Shown here: piece by piece, positions 7,146 through 15,950 of the stretch
Numbering within the stretch: position 1 is the first letter of the stretch
How the letters are laid out: every line of letters starts with the position of its first letter
Source: Polynucleobacter sp. AP-Nino-20-G2
Lineage (GTDB): Bacteria > Pseudomonadota > Gammaproteobacteria > Burkholderiales > Burkholderiaceae
Length of the DNA stretch: 64,000 nucleotides
Reading direction: 5' to 3'
NCBI RefSeq assembly: GCF_018688235.1
Contig: NZ_CP061313.1
Location: 1,595,130 to 1,659,129, forward strand
Position numbers and translations under genes: made by a program
The notes under the pieces: generated by a model
The model's input: the letters and a program-made list of their open reading frames with translations, nothing else
Told to the model about the DNA's origin: nothing
The model's database searches: none

Positions 7146-9577
7146 CCTTCTCCCAAATACTCGCTAATCATTTCTTCTGATTGCAACAGATCTGCTGCAT
7201 TACCTTCTAAGGTAATTTTTCCAGAAGAAAATACATATCCACGATCAGCAATCTGCAATACGGTTTTCGCGAACTGATCTACCACCATTAATCCTGTACC
7301 CTCGCCTGCAATTTTTTGGATTGCCTGATAAACCTCAGCCACTAGCTTAGGCGCAAGGCCTAAGGATGGCTCATCTAATAGAAGCAAGTCTGGCGCAGAC
7401 ATCATTGCCCTTCCAAACGCCAGCATTTGCTGCTCACCGCCCGAAAGAGTTCCAGCAGCTTGATTAAAACGTTCTCGCAAACGCGGGAAAAGCGTGAGTA
7501 TCTCTTCAACTCTTTGCTTTCGAATAGAAGCAGATTTTGTATAACCACCCAGTAATAAATTTTCTCCAACCGTTAACTCTGGAAATACCTGCCTACCCTC
7601 CGGGACAAGAGCTAATCCAAGCGATACCCGTTGATGCCCGGGGATACCGGATATATCCTTGCCCTTAAATAGAATAGCTCCCTTACTGGGAATTAATCCC
7701 GACAGCGCCTTCATTAACGTAGATTTACCCGCACCATTTGCCCCAAGCAAAGCTAAGGTCTCATGATTTTTCGCAAGGAGGTCAATGTCCTTCAAGACCG
7801 ATAAATTGCCATAGCCAGCCGATAAATTTCTAATCTCTAAAACTGTTTTTGGATCTAGATTTTCCGTCTTAGGAACAACGTGAAGCTTTGCAACTCCCAG
7901 ATAGGCTTCGATGACTTGAGGCATCTCGCGCACCTTCTCAGGCGCACCCTGGGCAATTACATGGCCACTATCTAGCACGACGATTTCATCACAAGTACCC
8001 ATGATCAGCCTGACATCATGCTCAACTAGCAATATTCGAATGCCAAGACCGGCAAGATAGCCGAGCAATTGACTCAATTCGTCTTTTTCTTTTGCAGACA
8101 ATCCAGCAGCGGGCTCGTCCAACAAGATTAGGTCTGGATTACAAGCTAGTGCCCGCGCAATCTCAACTAGACGACGGTCGACAAACGCTAGATCACTCGC
8201 ATAGCAGTCTAACTCTTGCTTATAACCAACTAAATTGAGCAATTCAAAAATGATGAAGTCATGATCAACCCCTTTTGGCAAAGCTATGTATAAATTTTCA
8301 TAGACTGTAAGTGAGCCAAATAATTGGGTCGCCTGAAACGTTCTTGCAATACCAAGGCCAGCTTGTTGGTAAGTTGGATGTGATGATAAATTTTCATCTA
8401 AGCGACTTACATGACCACTTCCGGCCTGATAAAAACCGCTAATTAAATTCAGTAGCGTAGTCTTACCGGCACCATTTGGCCCAATAAGGCCTACGACTTT
8501 TCCAGGCTCGATTGAAAAACTGACACTACTAACGGCTTTCACTCCACCAAAACGAATAGAAAGATCGTCTATCTTTAATAAGCCTTTTCGGAGTCCCGCT
8601 TTAAGCCATTGATCAATATTGCCCTTTCCAATTAGTTTCTTCGGGTTTTTAGAGCTTGCTTTCACTTCATAAAGAGAGGCAATTCCATTTGGGCGAATCC
8701 AAAGAATTAAAACTAACAATATTCCAAAGACAAGGATTCGATACTCAGCTAATCCAGATAAGACTTCGGGTAGACCCGCAATAATGATGGCACCAATAAC
8801 TGGTCCAGTAAGGGTTCCCACTCCACCTAAGATAGTGAGCAAAAGAAATAAAATAGATTGGAATAAATTAAAATTTTCAGGGCTAATAAATCCCACCATT
8901 GGAGCAAAAAGGGCTCCAGCCAATCCAGTGATCCCCGCAGAAATTGCAAAAGCAAAACTACGAATTTGAACCGGATTTATCCCAATAGCAATCGAAGCGG
9001 CTTCGGCATCGCTAGAAGCTTTAAGTGATTTACTAAATCGTGATTTAGTAAGGAAGGAATAAGCAAAACCAGTTAATACTGCAATTAAGACAATTAACCC
9101 AACATGCCAGCGGATATCAAATACAAGCCCAAATAGACTAGGCTTATCGATATCAGAAATACCGTTAAATCCTCCGGTAATTGGCTCCGCTTCAATGATG
9201 ATATTTTCCAATATCAGTCCAAATGCAATAGTCACCATTGCTAGATACGGACCCTTGACTCGTAGCGCGGGCGCAGCCAAAATTAAACCTAAGGCAAATG
9301 CTAACAATATGCCTATAGGCAAAGTCTGCCAAAAACTAAATCCGTATTTAGTAGTGAGAATTGCTTCGGTGTACGCGCCAATTGCAAAAAAGGCAGCGTG
9401 CCCTATTGATATCTGCCCAGCAATACCAATCAACAAGGCCAAGCCATAGCCAACCATTGAAAAGATACCGGCCATGCCCAATATGTAGAGCCAATAGGTA
9501 TTCGGAGAAAAAATAACACCAAATATGCCTAATAAAATTAGGAGGCTAGCCACTACTGCTGTTGAATTGATCTTCAT
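7142..9577 (-). CDS. Fused branched-chain-type ABC transporter: LivM permease, LivG ATPase and LivF ATPase
   Basis: 811 residues, three proteins in one chain. Residues about 1-305 are a LivM-type permease (GYGLALLIGIAGQISIGHAAF...). About 335-570 is a LivG ATPase with Walker A GPNGAGKTT near 363 and Walker B LILLDEPAAGL. About 585-811 is a LivF ATPase with Walker A GANGAGKST near 610, signature LSGGEQQ near 709 and Walker B LLLLDEPSLGL. The LivG signature is degenerate (SDLAFVDRRLVEIARAL), common in LivG. LivM-LivG fusions are known; having LivF as well is less usual. The start overlaps the LivH stop by 4 bp. Liv-type systems import branched amino acids, urea or amides, and the neighbours suggest a nitrogenous solute. 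Confidence 0.9.
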   Translation of the reverse strand: MKINSTAVVASLLILLGIFGVIFSPNTYWLYILGMAGIFSMVGYGLALLIGIAGQISIGHAAFFAIGAYTEAILTTKYGFSFWQTLPIGILLAFALGLILAAPALRVKGPYLAMVTIAFGLILENIIIEAEPITGGFNGISDIDKPSLFGLVFDIRWHVGLIVLIAVLTGFAYSFLTKSRFSKSLKASSDAEAASIAIGINPVQIRSFAFAISAGITGLAGALFAPMVGFISPENFNLFQSILFLLLTILGGVGTLTGPVIGAIIIAGLPEVLSGLAEYRILVFGILLVLILWIRPNGIASLYEVKASSKNPKKLIGKGNIDQWLKAGLRKGLLKIDDLSIRFGGVKAVSSVSFSIEPGKVVGLIGPNGAGKTTLLNLISGFYQAGSGHVSRLDENLSSHPTYQQAGLGIARTFQATQLFGSLTVYENLYIALPKGVDHDFIIFELLNLVGYKQELDCYASDLAFVDRRLVEIARALACNPDLILLDEPAAGLSAKEKDELSQLLGYLAGLGIRILLVEHDVRLIMGTCDEIVVLDSGHVIAQGAPEKVREMPQVIEAYLGVAKLHVVPKTENLDPKTVLEIRNLSAGYGNLSVLKDIDLLAKNHETLALLGANGAGKSTLMKALSGLIPSKGAILFKGKDISGIPGHQRVSLGLALVPEGRQVFPELTVGENLLLGGYTKSASIRKQRVEEILTLFPRLRERFNQAAGTLSGGEQQMLAFGRAMMSAPDLLLLDEPSLGLAPKLVAEVYQAIQKIAGEGTGLMVVDQFAKTVLQIADRGYVFSSGKITLEGNAADLLQSEEMISEYLGEG

Positions 9578-10446
9578 ACCTTATAAACCCCTTTTTTTCC
9601 AAAGAGGCCATTTGGTTTGAAGATCAGGATAATGATAAGCAGGCCAAAACCCAGAATTTCTCTAAATGCAGAAGGCAATTGGGCGGCAACAATGGATTCA
9701 AAAACGCCGTAGCCAATTCCAGCTACGAGACAACCTGGAGCACTCAATATCCCACCAATAATTGCAGCTGCAAATGCTTTTAAACCAATCAGAGTGCCCA
9801 TGCCGGCAGAGACATTTAATTTTGGCGCAATTAACATTCCCGCCAGACCCGCTAGAGCTGTTGAGACTACATACGCCAAAATAATTAATTTTTTAACATT
9901 AATGCCCTGAAGGATTGCGGCATCTCGATTTTGAGCTGCAGCTAATAATGCTCTGCCAACAATGGTTTTTTTAGATAAGAGCCATAGCATTAGCGCGACA
10001 CTGATGCCTACTGCAGGAATAATGAATTCAATCGGATAAATTCCTGCATTGAATAAACGAATAGGCTCAGAAATAGACGGCATAGGAATACTCCTAGGCT
10101 CCTGGCCGAAAGTGAATCGAACGATATTTTCTAAAATAATTCCAAAGGCAATAGTAGATAGCAGCCAGGAAACGGAATTATTTTGACAAAAAGGCCGAAC
10201 GAAGAAACGTTCAACAATCATTCCGAGCAACCCAGAAAATAGCAAAACTAGCGGAACAGCAATAAAAATATCAAGGCCTAGACGTGTATGCAGTTCATAA
10301 AACATGACTGCACCAAACATCAGTGTAGCGCCAAGAGAAAAATTAACGGTATTTGAAACTACAAAGGTAATGTGGTACCCCAGCGCCAGTAGTCCGTAAA
10401 TGCTCCCCGTTGCTAAGCCTGCAATTAATACATCTAAAGAAATCAT
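9574..10446 (-). CDS. Branched-chain-type ABC transporter permease (LivH-like)
   Basis: 290 residues, almost entirely hydrophobic with about eight segments. It starts with LDVLIAGLATGSIYGLLALGY, the usual LivH N-terminus, and carries GRALLAAAQNRDAAILQGINV, the loop that contacts the ATPase. It pairs with the LivM part of the downstream fusion to form the channel. Its stop codon overlaps the fusion start; the binding-protein gene ends 30 bp upstream of its start, so all lie in one operon. Confidence 0.9.
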   Translation of the reverse strand: MISLDVLIAGLATGSIYGLLALGYHITFVVSNTVNFSLGATLMFGAVMFYELHTRLGLDIFIAVPLVLLFSGLLGMIVERFFVRPFCQNNSVSWLLSTIAFGIILENIVRFTFGQEPRSIPMPSISEPIRLFNAGIYPIEFIIPAVGISVALMLWLLSKKTIVGRALLAAAQNRDAAILQGINVKKLIILAYVVSTALAGLAGMLIAPKLNVSAGMGTLIGLKAFAAAIIGGILSAPGCLVAGIGYGVFESIVAAQLPSAFREILGFGLLIIILIFKPNGLFGKKGVYKV

Positions 10447-10476
10447 AATTTAAGGATAGTAGCGGGGGTGATTGAA

Positions 10477-11646
10477 TTAATTAACAGGTACGGCAGCATT
10501 GCCAACAAAGTGAACCCAAATGTAGTCACGATCTGTGAGCGCATCTTGGCTTTCAGCTGAAAATGGTTTCTTGTAAGTCTTGATTAATCCCTTGTATTCA
10601 GGGAGGTCGTAATATGCTTCGCGAATTTTTTCGCCATTAGTTGAGCCAGCTTTATTAATTGCTAGCGCTGTCAGCATAGTTGCATCATATGCATTAGCAG
10701 TGCCTACAGGGGCTACGATGTCATTAACGCCCTTGATCTCTGGATAGCGTTTTTTCAGTTCTGCAATTACCTTATCGCCAACTGGACTTTGTTTGCCAAA
10801 GAAACTATAAGTCTGGACAAAAACAACATCCTTATAGCGAGGACCTGCTAATTCATCAAAGCGGCCACCTGAAATACCCCAATGTGAAACTACTGGAACA
10901 TTCCAATTCATACGCTCCATAGATTTCATTACTTGTGCTGCAACTCCAGTATTACCAACTAAAATAATGGAATCAGCACCAGCATTTTTAAGGCGTGTTA
11001 ATTGAGCTGTAGTATCAATATCGTTGACGTTGTATTTTTCTTGACCTGCTAGCGTGATATTGAGGGCGGCGGCGGCTTTTTCTAAGCCCTTCATATTTGA
11101 ATCGCCCCATGGGTTATTAACCAACATAGATCCTGGGCGCTTTGACTTAAATTTATCTTGCGCATACTTGAGCATTCCAGCATCTACACGCTCATCAACA
11201 GCCGAGACCCTAAACATATAGTTAGGATTTTTATTATTGTTAGTAATGCCTGTACCAGCTGCCCAAACACCCATATAAGGTGTCTTTAATTCTGACATCA
11301 CGTTAATTAAGGACATTGATACGGGCGTATCGATTCCTCCAAACACTACAGCAACCTTTTCCTTCTCAATTAGTTCTCTTGCGGCCAATTGACCTTTGGC
11401 TGGATTGGACTCGTCATCACGTCTTACCAAAACCAATTTCTTACCACCAAGCACGCCACCTTTTGCATTAATTTCATCAATCGCCACCGTCATTCCACGA
11501 GTAATAGATTCTCCAGAAAGCGCTGAGTCCCCAGACAATGCTGCTACAAGACCAATTTTTACTTGCTCTTGTGCGCTAGTGGGGGTTGAGAGAAACACTA
11601 AAGGAAGGAGCAAAGATCCTAAATATTGAGTTGGAGTGAGTTTCAT
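10477..11646 (-). CDS. ABC transporter substrate-binding protein, LivJ/LivK (urea/amide) type
   Basis: 389 residues. Signal peptide at about 1-25 (LLLPLVFLSTPTSAQ). The mature protein starts QVKIGLVAALSGDSALSGES, the usual start of the Peripla_BP_6 Leu/Ile/Val and amide-binding family, and includes RRDDESNPAKGQLAARELIEK. Located in the periplasm, it captures the solute for the LivH and fused LivMGF complex. It lies 32 bp downstream of the deaminase-like gene. Ligand not assignable. Confidence 0.88.
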   Translation of the reverse strand: MKLTPTQYLGSLLLPLVFLSTPTSAQEQVKIGLVAALSGDSALSGESITRGMTVAIDEINAKGGVLGGKKLVLVRRDDESNPAKGQLAARELIEKEKVAVVFGGIDTPVSMSLINVMSELKTPYMGVWAAGTGITNNNKNPNYMFRVSAVDERVDAGMLKYAQDKFKSKRPGSMLVNNPWGDSNMKGLEKAAAALNITLAGQEKYNVNDIDTTAQLTRLKNAGADSIILVGNTGVAAQVMKSMERMNWNVPVVSHWGISGGRFDELAGPRYKDVVFVQTYSFFGKQSPVGDKVIAELKKRYPEIKGVNDIVAPVGTANAYDATMLTALAINKAGSTNGEKIREAYYDLPEYKGLIKTYKKPFSAESQDALTDRDYIWVHFVGNAAVPVN

Positions 11647-11678
11647 AGATTTACCTTTTTAGCAAAAGTGAAGTTAAG

Positions 11679-12905
11679 TTAAATGTGATGTGGGTGATGA
11701 ATTTCTACTGCATTTCTTGTAAAGCTACGACGACCATTCTTGAGTCCAAATAAGGGGATAGCTAACTCAGCAATGGCTTGCGAAGAAGATGTGCAATCAA
11801 GCACAACTAAATTTGCCGGGTGATTTACTTCAATGCCATAGTTAGATAAACGCATTAATTGAGCAGATCTAGTGGTCACCATATCTAGACAGTCATGGAA
11901 ATTGGGCTCGCTAACATGGGCAATATTTGCATACAGATTTGCCATGCGAATCAATGAGCAATCACCAAAAGGGGTAAAGGGATTCAACACATTATTCGTG
12001 GAAAGACTGCAATTGACTCCATGCTTTAGCATTTCATGGACGCGTACAACACCACGGTTATGGCTACAGGTATGGTCTCGTCCCATCAAATAAAGATCTG
12101 TTGAAGGTAATACCGTTACTGCCACACCAGAATCGGAAAGCTTTCGAGTGACGTCACCTAAGTGCTCTGTTGGGAGATAAGTCAGCTTAGTTACATGCCC
12201 AATAGCTACTCGTCCGCCATAGTTAAATTCTTTTGTTTTTTGGCATACGTATTCAACGTCTAAATAGTCAGCGTTATTTCCGAAATCAAGATGCATATCG
12301 ATATCTGCATCGAAATCCTTAGCAATACGAAATACTCGATCTATTTGCTCTCTCGAATCTGCGTCTGTATATGGCGCCGCACCCACCACTCTGGCACCCA
12401 TTTTCATTGACTCAATCATTAATTCTTCGGTACCAGGGTTATTAGTTAATCCCTCTTGTGGAAAAACACATACTTCAACATCAATAGCCCACTTATATTG
12501 ATCAATTGCAGCAAAAACACCCTCAAGCCCTCGAAGGCCAATAACAGGATCAACCTCGACATGGGTCCGCATATGCATCGTGCCATGAGATATTGATTTT
12601 TCTAGAGTCTTACAAGCCCGCTCGAAAACATCATCTTGAGTAAACGATTTCTTCTGTAGTGCAACTTGGCTTATAGCCTCTTCAATTGTTCCTGTAGTGC
12701 TGTGGCAGCGAGACAAGATACATGACTTATCAAGATGAATATGAGTTTCACAAAAAGGTGGAACGACCAGGCGCTCGCCTAGATCGAGGATTTCATGAGC
12801 CTCAGAAAGACTCTTCTCAATAGCAACAATCATTCCCTGATTGATGCCAATATCTACTGTCTCTGTACGTCCGTTAATTCGGGCGTTTTTTAATATTAAA
12901 TCCAT
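11679..12905 (-). CDS. Cytosine deaminase-like amidohydrolase
   Basis: 408 residues from ATG 12905; a longer frame reaches a TTG at 12953, but homologous proteins begin MDLILKNARI-like. Metal-site motif HIHLDKS follows PPFCET, and further metal or catalytic residues appear in DMHLDFG, GHVTKL and STNNVLNPF. This is the COG0402 group that includes cytosine deaminase and N-isopropylammelide amidohydrolase. It probably removes an amino or alkylamino group from a nitrogen heterocycle in the cytoplasm. First gene of the minus-strand operon that also makes the Liv-type transporter, which probably imports its substrate or a precursor. The exact substrate is unknown. Confidence 0.82.
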   Translation of the reverse strand: MDLILKNARINGRTETVDIGINQGMIVAIEKSLSEAHEILDLGERLVVPPFCETHIHLDKSCILSRCHSTTGTIEEAISQVALQKKSFTQDDVFERACKTLEKSISHGTMHMRTHVEVDPVIGLRGLEGVFAAIDQYKWAIDVEVCVFPQEGLTNNPGTEELMIESMKMGARVVGAAPYTDADSREQIDRVFRIAKDFDADIDMHLDFGNNADYLDVEYVCQKTKEFNYGGRVAIGHVTKLTYLPTEHLGDVTRKLSDSGVAVTVLPSTDLYLMGRDHTCSHNRGVVRVHEMLKHGVNCSLSTNNVLNPFTPFGDCSLIRMANLYANIAHVSEPNFHDCLDMVTTRSAQLMRLSNYGIEVNHPANLVVLDCTSSSQAIAELAIPLFGLKNGRRSFTRNAVEIHHPHHI

Positions 12906-13251
12906 GACATTCACTAAGTTGAGACCAAAAAATTGAAAGCGCACTACAAGCAATTGAGCTATGAAGTTGCGATGTCTACATACCTATGAATTTAGACGTG
13001 CCTTAGGGGTCTCACCCTAGTCACTGCACCGAACTAGTGCGCATATAAATACCTTAGCCTTTAAATAGTGCAGTTTCATCACTAAATTGGCCAGAATGAA
13101 GGAACTTGATTAAAGAAAAAATACTACAGAAAAGCTATGCAATTCACTTTTAGATAAATATAGCTAAATAGCAGTGAAATTCAGCGTTGTTGTGAGTCCG
13201 TCAGCATCTAACTAGGCCTTTTAATCCATTGGTCGCGAGAGTTCTCGATCG
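12906..13251. other. Intergenic region upstream of the deaminase operon
   Basis: About 345 bp without a gene. It holds an imperfect hairpin at 13002-13020 (CTTAGGGG / CCCTAG around TCTCA) and an AT-rich stretch with short dyads around 13070-13160. This must contain the promoter of the minus-strand operon starting at 12905. No sigma-54 or riboswitch consensus was recognised. Confidence 0.4.
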
Positions 13252-13276
13252 CAAGCGTTACTTAAAGTAACGCTTG
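13252..13276. repeat. Palindrome CGTTACTT-N-AAGTAACG, copy 2 (extended)
   Basis: Perfect inverted repeat with 12-bp arms (CAAGCGTTACTT / AAGTAACGCTTG) and one central A. It lies 8 bp past the integrase stop codon. No T-tract follows on either strand, so a simple terminator is less likely than a protein-binding dyad. Confidence 0.75.
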
Positions 13277-13283
13277 TCCTGAC

Positions 13284-14630
13284 CTAAGCTGCCCGTAACT
13301 TCCGTTCTGCCCGCTTCTTACTAGGATAGTTGTCCGCAGCCTTACTATCAGCCTCAAGCAGCTTTCTAGTATTGGCTCCGCGTAATTGCTCAATAGCCTG
13401 TATTACCTGTAGGTGACTATAGTGCCGCTCAATCATCAAGACGCTAGTACCCATCTGCTTAGCTAGTGTATGAATAGGTACCATATCGTGAGTAAGTGCC
13501 AATGTGGCATAGGTATGGCGCAAGCTATAGAACACCCGCTTTTGATTGGTCTTGGGATCTATGAGCAAACCGTGGTCTGCTAAGAAGCCGTCGAACATAT
13601 GGTTAAGTACATCACTTAAATCCCTGCCTTCTTTGGTTCTAAAGATGTAGTCATCGTTAGTGGGTTTAATCAGCTCAGCCAAAGGATCTTTAATTGAGCT
13701 AGCCACTCCGTAGTTTCTAAGCGCAATCCGCTCTAAGACTCTGATGCTTGGTAAGCGTCCAATAATCTGCCTTTGCCCTGTTTTACCTTTAACCGTCATC
13801 TCACAGCTACGGTTAAGACTATGCACCTCAATGACTTCACCCTCTTCATCCAATTGATCTGTGACTGTACTAATGGGGTTCATCATGAAACGGATTTGCT
13901 TCCATTTCATATCGAGTAACTCAATGCCTGGTCTTGCGCCCGTATCTACCAACATTTCCACATAGTCTCTAAGAATTTCACGGCGCTCACGTACATCCTT
14001 GGTTCTGCCTGACTCTATGTATGGGCCCAGTAGTTTTAATAAAGCTCTAAGCTCATGAAGCTCAAACGCTGGGCGACGCACACTCTCCTTAGTCTTGCCA
14101 TCCAGTTTAGGGCGATTACTTTCAGTTAAGTAACCTCGTACGATAGCTTCATCAAAGACTCTGTTAAATGCAGCATTTTGAGTCTTTCGATTACTATTGG
14201 ATATTGCCAAGCCATACCTAGCTTCACGATCATCGTAGTAATGCTGCAGGGCATCGTAATCGATATTGGTAATAAGTCTTTGCCCAAGACTGGGGATGAA
14301 ATGCTCATTAATAATGCGGATGTAGTCTTTGTAGATTGACTTACCCAAACCACCCTTTAAATCTCGCTCCATGCGATCAATTGCTAGCATAGCGATATCT
14401 TTAAAGCGTTTGGTTACTACTGGAATACCAGAGCGCTTGCGTATTTCTGCTTCTACTAATAGCTCTTTAGCTTTATTGACTGCCAAGTCAAGCTGGGTTT
14501 CTTTGGTAGTAGCCCGTATCCACTTGTTATCCACCTTATAGCGACATTGCCATACGGCACTATGCTCGCGTTGATAGAGGGTTAGGTTACGGTGTATGAG
14601 TTGATGTGTACTTTCTTTTTTAGTTGCCAT
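13284..14630 (-). CDS. Tyrosine-recombinase integrase of element 1
   Basis: 448 residues. The N-terminal arm-binding region (WQCRYKVDNKWIRATTKE) leads into a SAM-like core-binding domain (about 85-195) and a C-terminal catalytic domain. Catalytic residues: Arg in DTGARPGIELLDMKW, the SLRHTYAT box (His-x-x-Arg type) and the nucleophile in ERHYSHLQ (Tyr near residue 413). It catalyses site-specific integration and excision. It is paralogous to the integrase at 41538 (shared WQCRYKVD-KW, PVVTK-FKDIA, DTGARPG). Located next to a tRNA-Ile gene, it is flanked on both sides by the CGTTACTT palindrome. Confidence 0.93.
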   Translation of the reverse strand: MATKKESTHQLIHRNLTLYQREHSAVWQCRYKVDNKWIRATTKETQLDLAVNKAKELLVEAEIRKRSGIPVVTKRFKDIAMLAIDRMERDLKGGLGKSIYKDYIRIINEHFIPSLGQRLITNIDYDALQHYYDDREARYGLAISNSNRKTQNAAFNRVFDEAIVRGYLTESNRPKLDGKTKESVRRPAFELHELRALLKLLGPYIESGRTKDVRERREILRDYVEMLVDTGARPGIELLDMKWKQIRFMMNPISTVTDQLDEEGEVIEVHSLNRSCEMTVKGKTGQRQIIGRLPSIRVLERIALRNYGVASSIKDPLAELIKPTNDDYIFRTKEGRDLSDVLNHMFDGFLADHGLLIDPKTNQKRVFYSLRHTYATLALTHDMVPIHTLAKQMGTSVLMIERHYSHLQVIQAIEQLRGANTRKLLEADSKAADNYPSKKRAERKLRAA

Positions 14631-14751
14631 ACATATACTTTAGCTTCAGAGCCCCAGCTAGAGCAACCAAGTTGGCTGAATTTTTCAGGTCAATTTAGCC
14701 AAAAGAAAGTATGGCTAAGAGTGGAGATTATTGGGGAGATTGCGGGGAACG

Positions 14752-14772
14752 AGCGTTACTTAAAGTAACGCT
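14752..14772. repeat. Palindrome CGTTACTT-N-AAGTAACG, copy 3
   Basis: Perfect 10-bp arms (AGCGTTACTT / AAGTAACGCT) with one central A. It lies between the integrase start and the stop codon of the slot gene at 14776. Copy 2 lies on the other side of the integrase. Confidence 0.75.
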
Positions 14773-14775
14773 TAT

Positions 14776-15348
14776 CTATGATGTGCTAATTGCTATTTCT
14801 ATTTGAGATATTTTTTCAAGATAAAAATCTAGACCAATTGCTGCAATGATATGCGGGGTTTCGGTAGAAATATCTTTACCTGCACATATTTTAGGCGGAT
14901 CAAATTTTTTCCCACAATTGATTACCGAAATAATATGTAAAGAATCAATTTTGAATTCAATATCAAAATTTCCCTCTATTACTAAATTATCGGGCGCTTT
15001 TCCACCTTCAAGAATTCCTCTAATTATTTTTCCACCACCTAATCCGCCTGTAATTTTTGTATAACCTCCAGCCTTATCGGTAATCTGACGCATAGAATGC
15101 TCATCCGAATTTCTTGCTTGCATTAGGTAGGCTATTAAAGGATCTGAATTTCTAGCCGTGTTTATAGCATCAATTACCCTTTTAGCTCGCTTATCATTTT
15201 TATATAAATCTTTTAGCTTATTAAAGCCTCTATCTAAATTGTGTAGAAATTCTTTCCAATACTCTTCATACTCCTCTAGATTAGATACTGAGGACATGAG
15301 CTCTATTAGCTCTTTAGCTTTCTCGAATTCTTTAATTTTTTTCTGCAT
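14776..15348 (-). CDS. Unrecognised protein in the integrase-tRNA slot of element 1
   Basis: 190 residues. Residues 1-105 are charged and helical (MQKKIKEFEKAKELIELM...), with an ARNSDPLIAYLMQARNSDEH segment that reads like a helical HEPN-like or dimerisation core; RNSDEH is suggestive but not diagnostic. A Gly-rich turn (GGLGGGK) follows, then a C-terminal beta-rich part. No signal peptide or membrane segment. AT-rich compared with the neighbouring integrase, suggesting separate acquisition. It occupies the same position as the unrelated pair at 42999-44428 in element 2. Function unknown; an anti-phage role is conceivable from position only. Confidence 0.6.
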   Translation of the reverse strand: MQKKIKEFEKAKELIELMSSVSNLEEYEEYWKEFLHNLDRGFNKLKDLYKNDKRAKRVIDAINTARNSDPLIAYLMQARNSDEHSMRQITDKAGGYTKITGGLGGGKIIRGILEGGKAPDNLVIEGNFDIEFKIDSLHIISVINCGKKFDPPKICAGKDISTETPHIIAAIGLDFYLEKISQIEIAISTS

Positions 15349-15365
15349 ACCTAATTATGGACAAA

Positions 15366-15393
15366 AAAATACCAACCCGAAGGTTGGTATTTT
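15366..15393 (-). terminator. Terminator of tRNA-Ile(CAU) copy 1
   Basis: Stem ATACCAACC / GGTTGGTAT with a CGAA loop on the plus strand. Read on the minus strand it follows the tRNA 3' end by a few bases and ends in a run of seven T. Confidence 0.85.
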
Positions 15394-15399
15394 CATTTC

Positions 15400-15692
15400 T
15401 GGTGGGCCCACCAGGACTTGAACCTGGGACCAAAGGATTCCGGTTTGTGTTAGTTTCCTAACTCCCTGGACTATGCCTTCATCATATTGATTGCTCAACT
15501 TAGATGGGTGCCGTCTAGTCTCTACACCTTCAACAGCACTTTCATACTGAAGCTTGGCTCGGCGTTAGCTTGTGCAGCTTTTGGCTACCTTTAGCTTTCT
15601 CCGAATTTGACACCATCCCTTATGCAGTTTCCACGCATAAGGCACAACTTTCGCTATGAGTCCTCTGCTCTAACCAACTGAGCTATGGGCCC
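15400..15692 (-). tRNA. ileX: tRNA-Ile(CAU) copy 1, interrupted by a group I intron
   Basis: The 5' exon is 37 nt (15656-15692) and ends in the anticodon CAT. The 3' exon is 40 nt (15400-15439) and includes an encoded CCA. Spliced, it makes a standard cloverleaf: acceptor GGGCCCA/TGGGCCC fully paired, D-arm GCTC/GAGC, anticodon stem GAGGA/TCCTT (with one G-T pair), T-arm CCAGG/CCTGG with TTCAAGT. Identity as tRNA-Ile2 (CAU, modified by TilS to read AUA) rather than Met rests on similarity to E. coli ileX and on the known Azoarcus intron host. It sits beside the element 1 integrase. Confidence 0.9.
15440..15655 (-). ncRNA. Azoarcus-type group I intron, copy 1
   Basis: 216 nt between anticodon base CAT and AATCC of the 3' exon. 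Core elements match the known Azoarcus tRNA-Ile ribozyme: an IGS-containing GTGCC, P2 hairpin with GGAAAC, GATGGTGTCAAATTCGG, then AGAGACTAGACGGCACCC (P7 region), GAAGGCATAGTCC (P7 3' strand) and a P9 hairpin with a GAAA tetraloop. It ends ACAAACCGG with the terminal G. No endonuclease gene is present. It should self-splice to yield the mature tRNA. Compared with copy 2, paired stem bases covary, indicating selection for structure. Confidence 0.9.
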
Positions 15693-15702
15693 TAAAACTT
15701 TA

Positions 15703-15810
15703 CATTTACTACACACCTTACTGCTGGTGTTTTTTACTGCAAAACCACACTAAAACCGCATTTACTACACACCTCGGTTTTTGCTTCGGTGTGTAAGCGG
15801 TGTGTAAGCA
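15703..15810. repeat. Arm-type direct repeats, element 1
   Basis: CATTTACTACACACCT occurs twice, 56 bp apart. On the opposite strand, TACACACC-containing 11-mers are repeated in tandem (15789-15799, 15800-15810). All four share the octamer TACACACC. Related TTTACTACAC and TGTAGAAG repeats lie at the equivalent place in element 2 (44923-44970). Confidence 0.6.
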
Positions 15811-15950
15811 ATTTTGACTACCTAATTCACCACTAACCTCTTGAATCTATTGAGGTCTTTGTTACAAGACCCCTAGGGCTTCTTTCTTATGAGAAGAATA
15901 ACTCTTATTATGGCTATATAGAATATAGCTTAGACGTTAATTTAGCAAAG

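Noticed and set aside
15158..15421. Plus-strand frame opposite the slot gene
   Set aside because: Overlaps the slot gene and the tRNA terminator; the minus-strand frame is longer and has better context.
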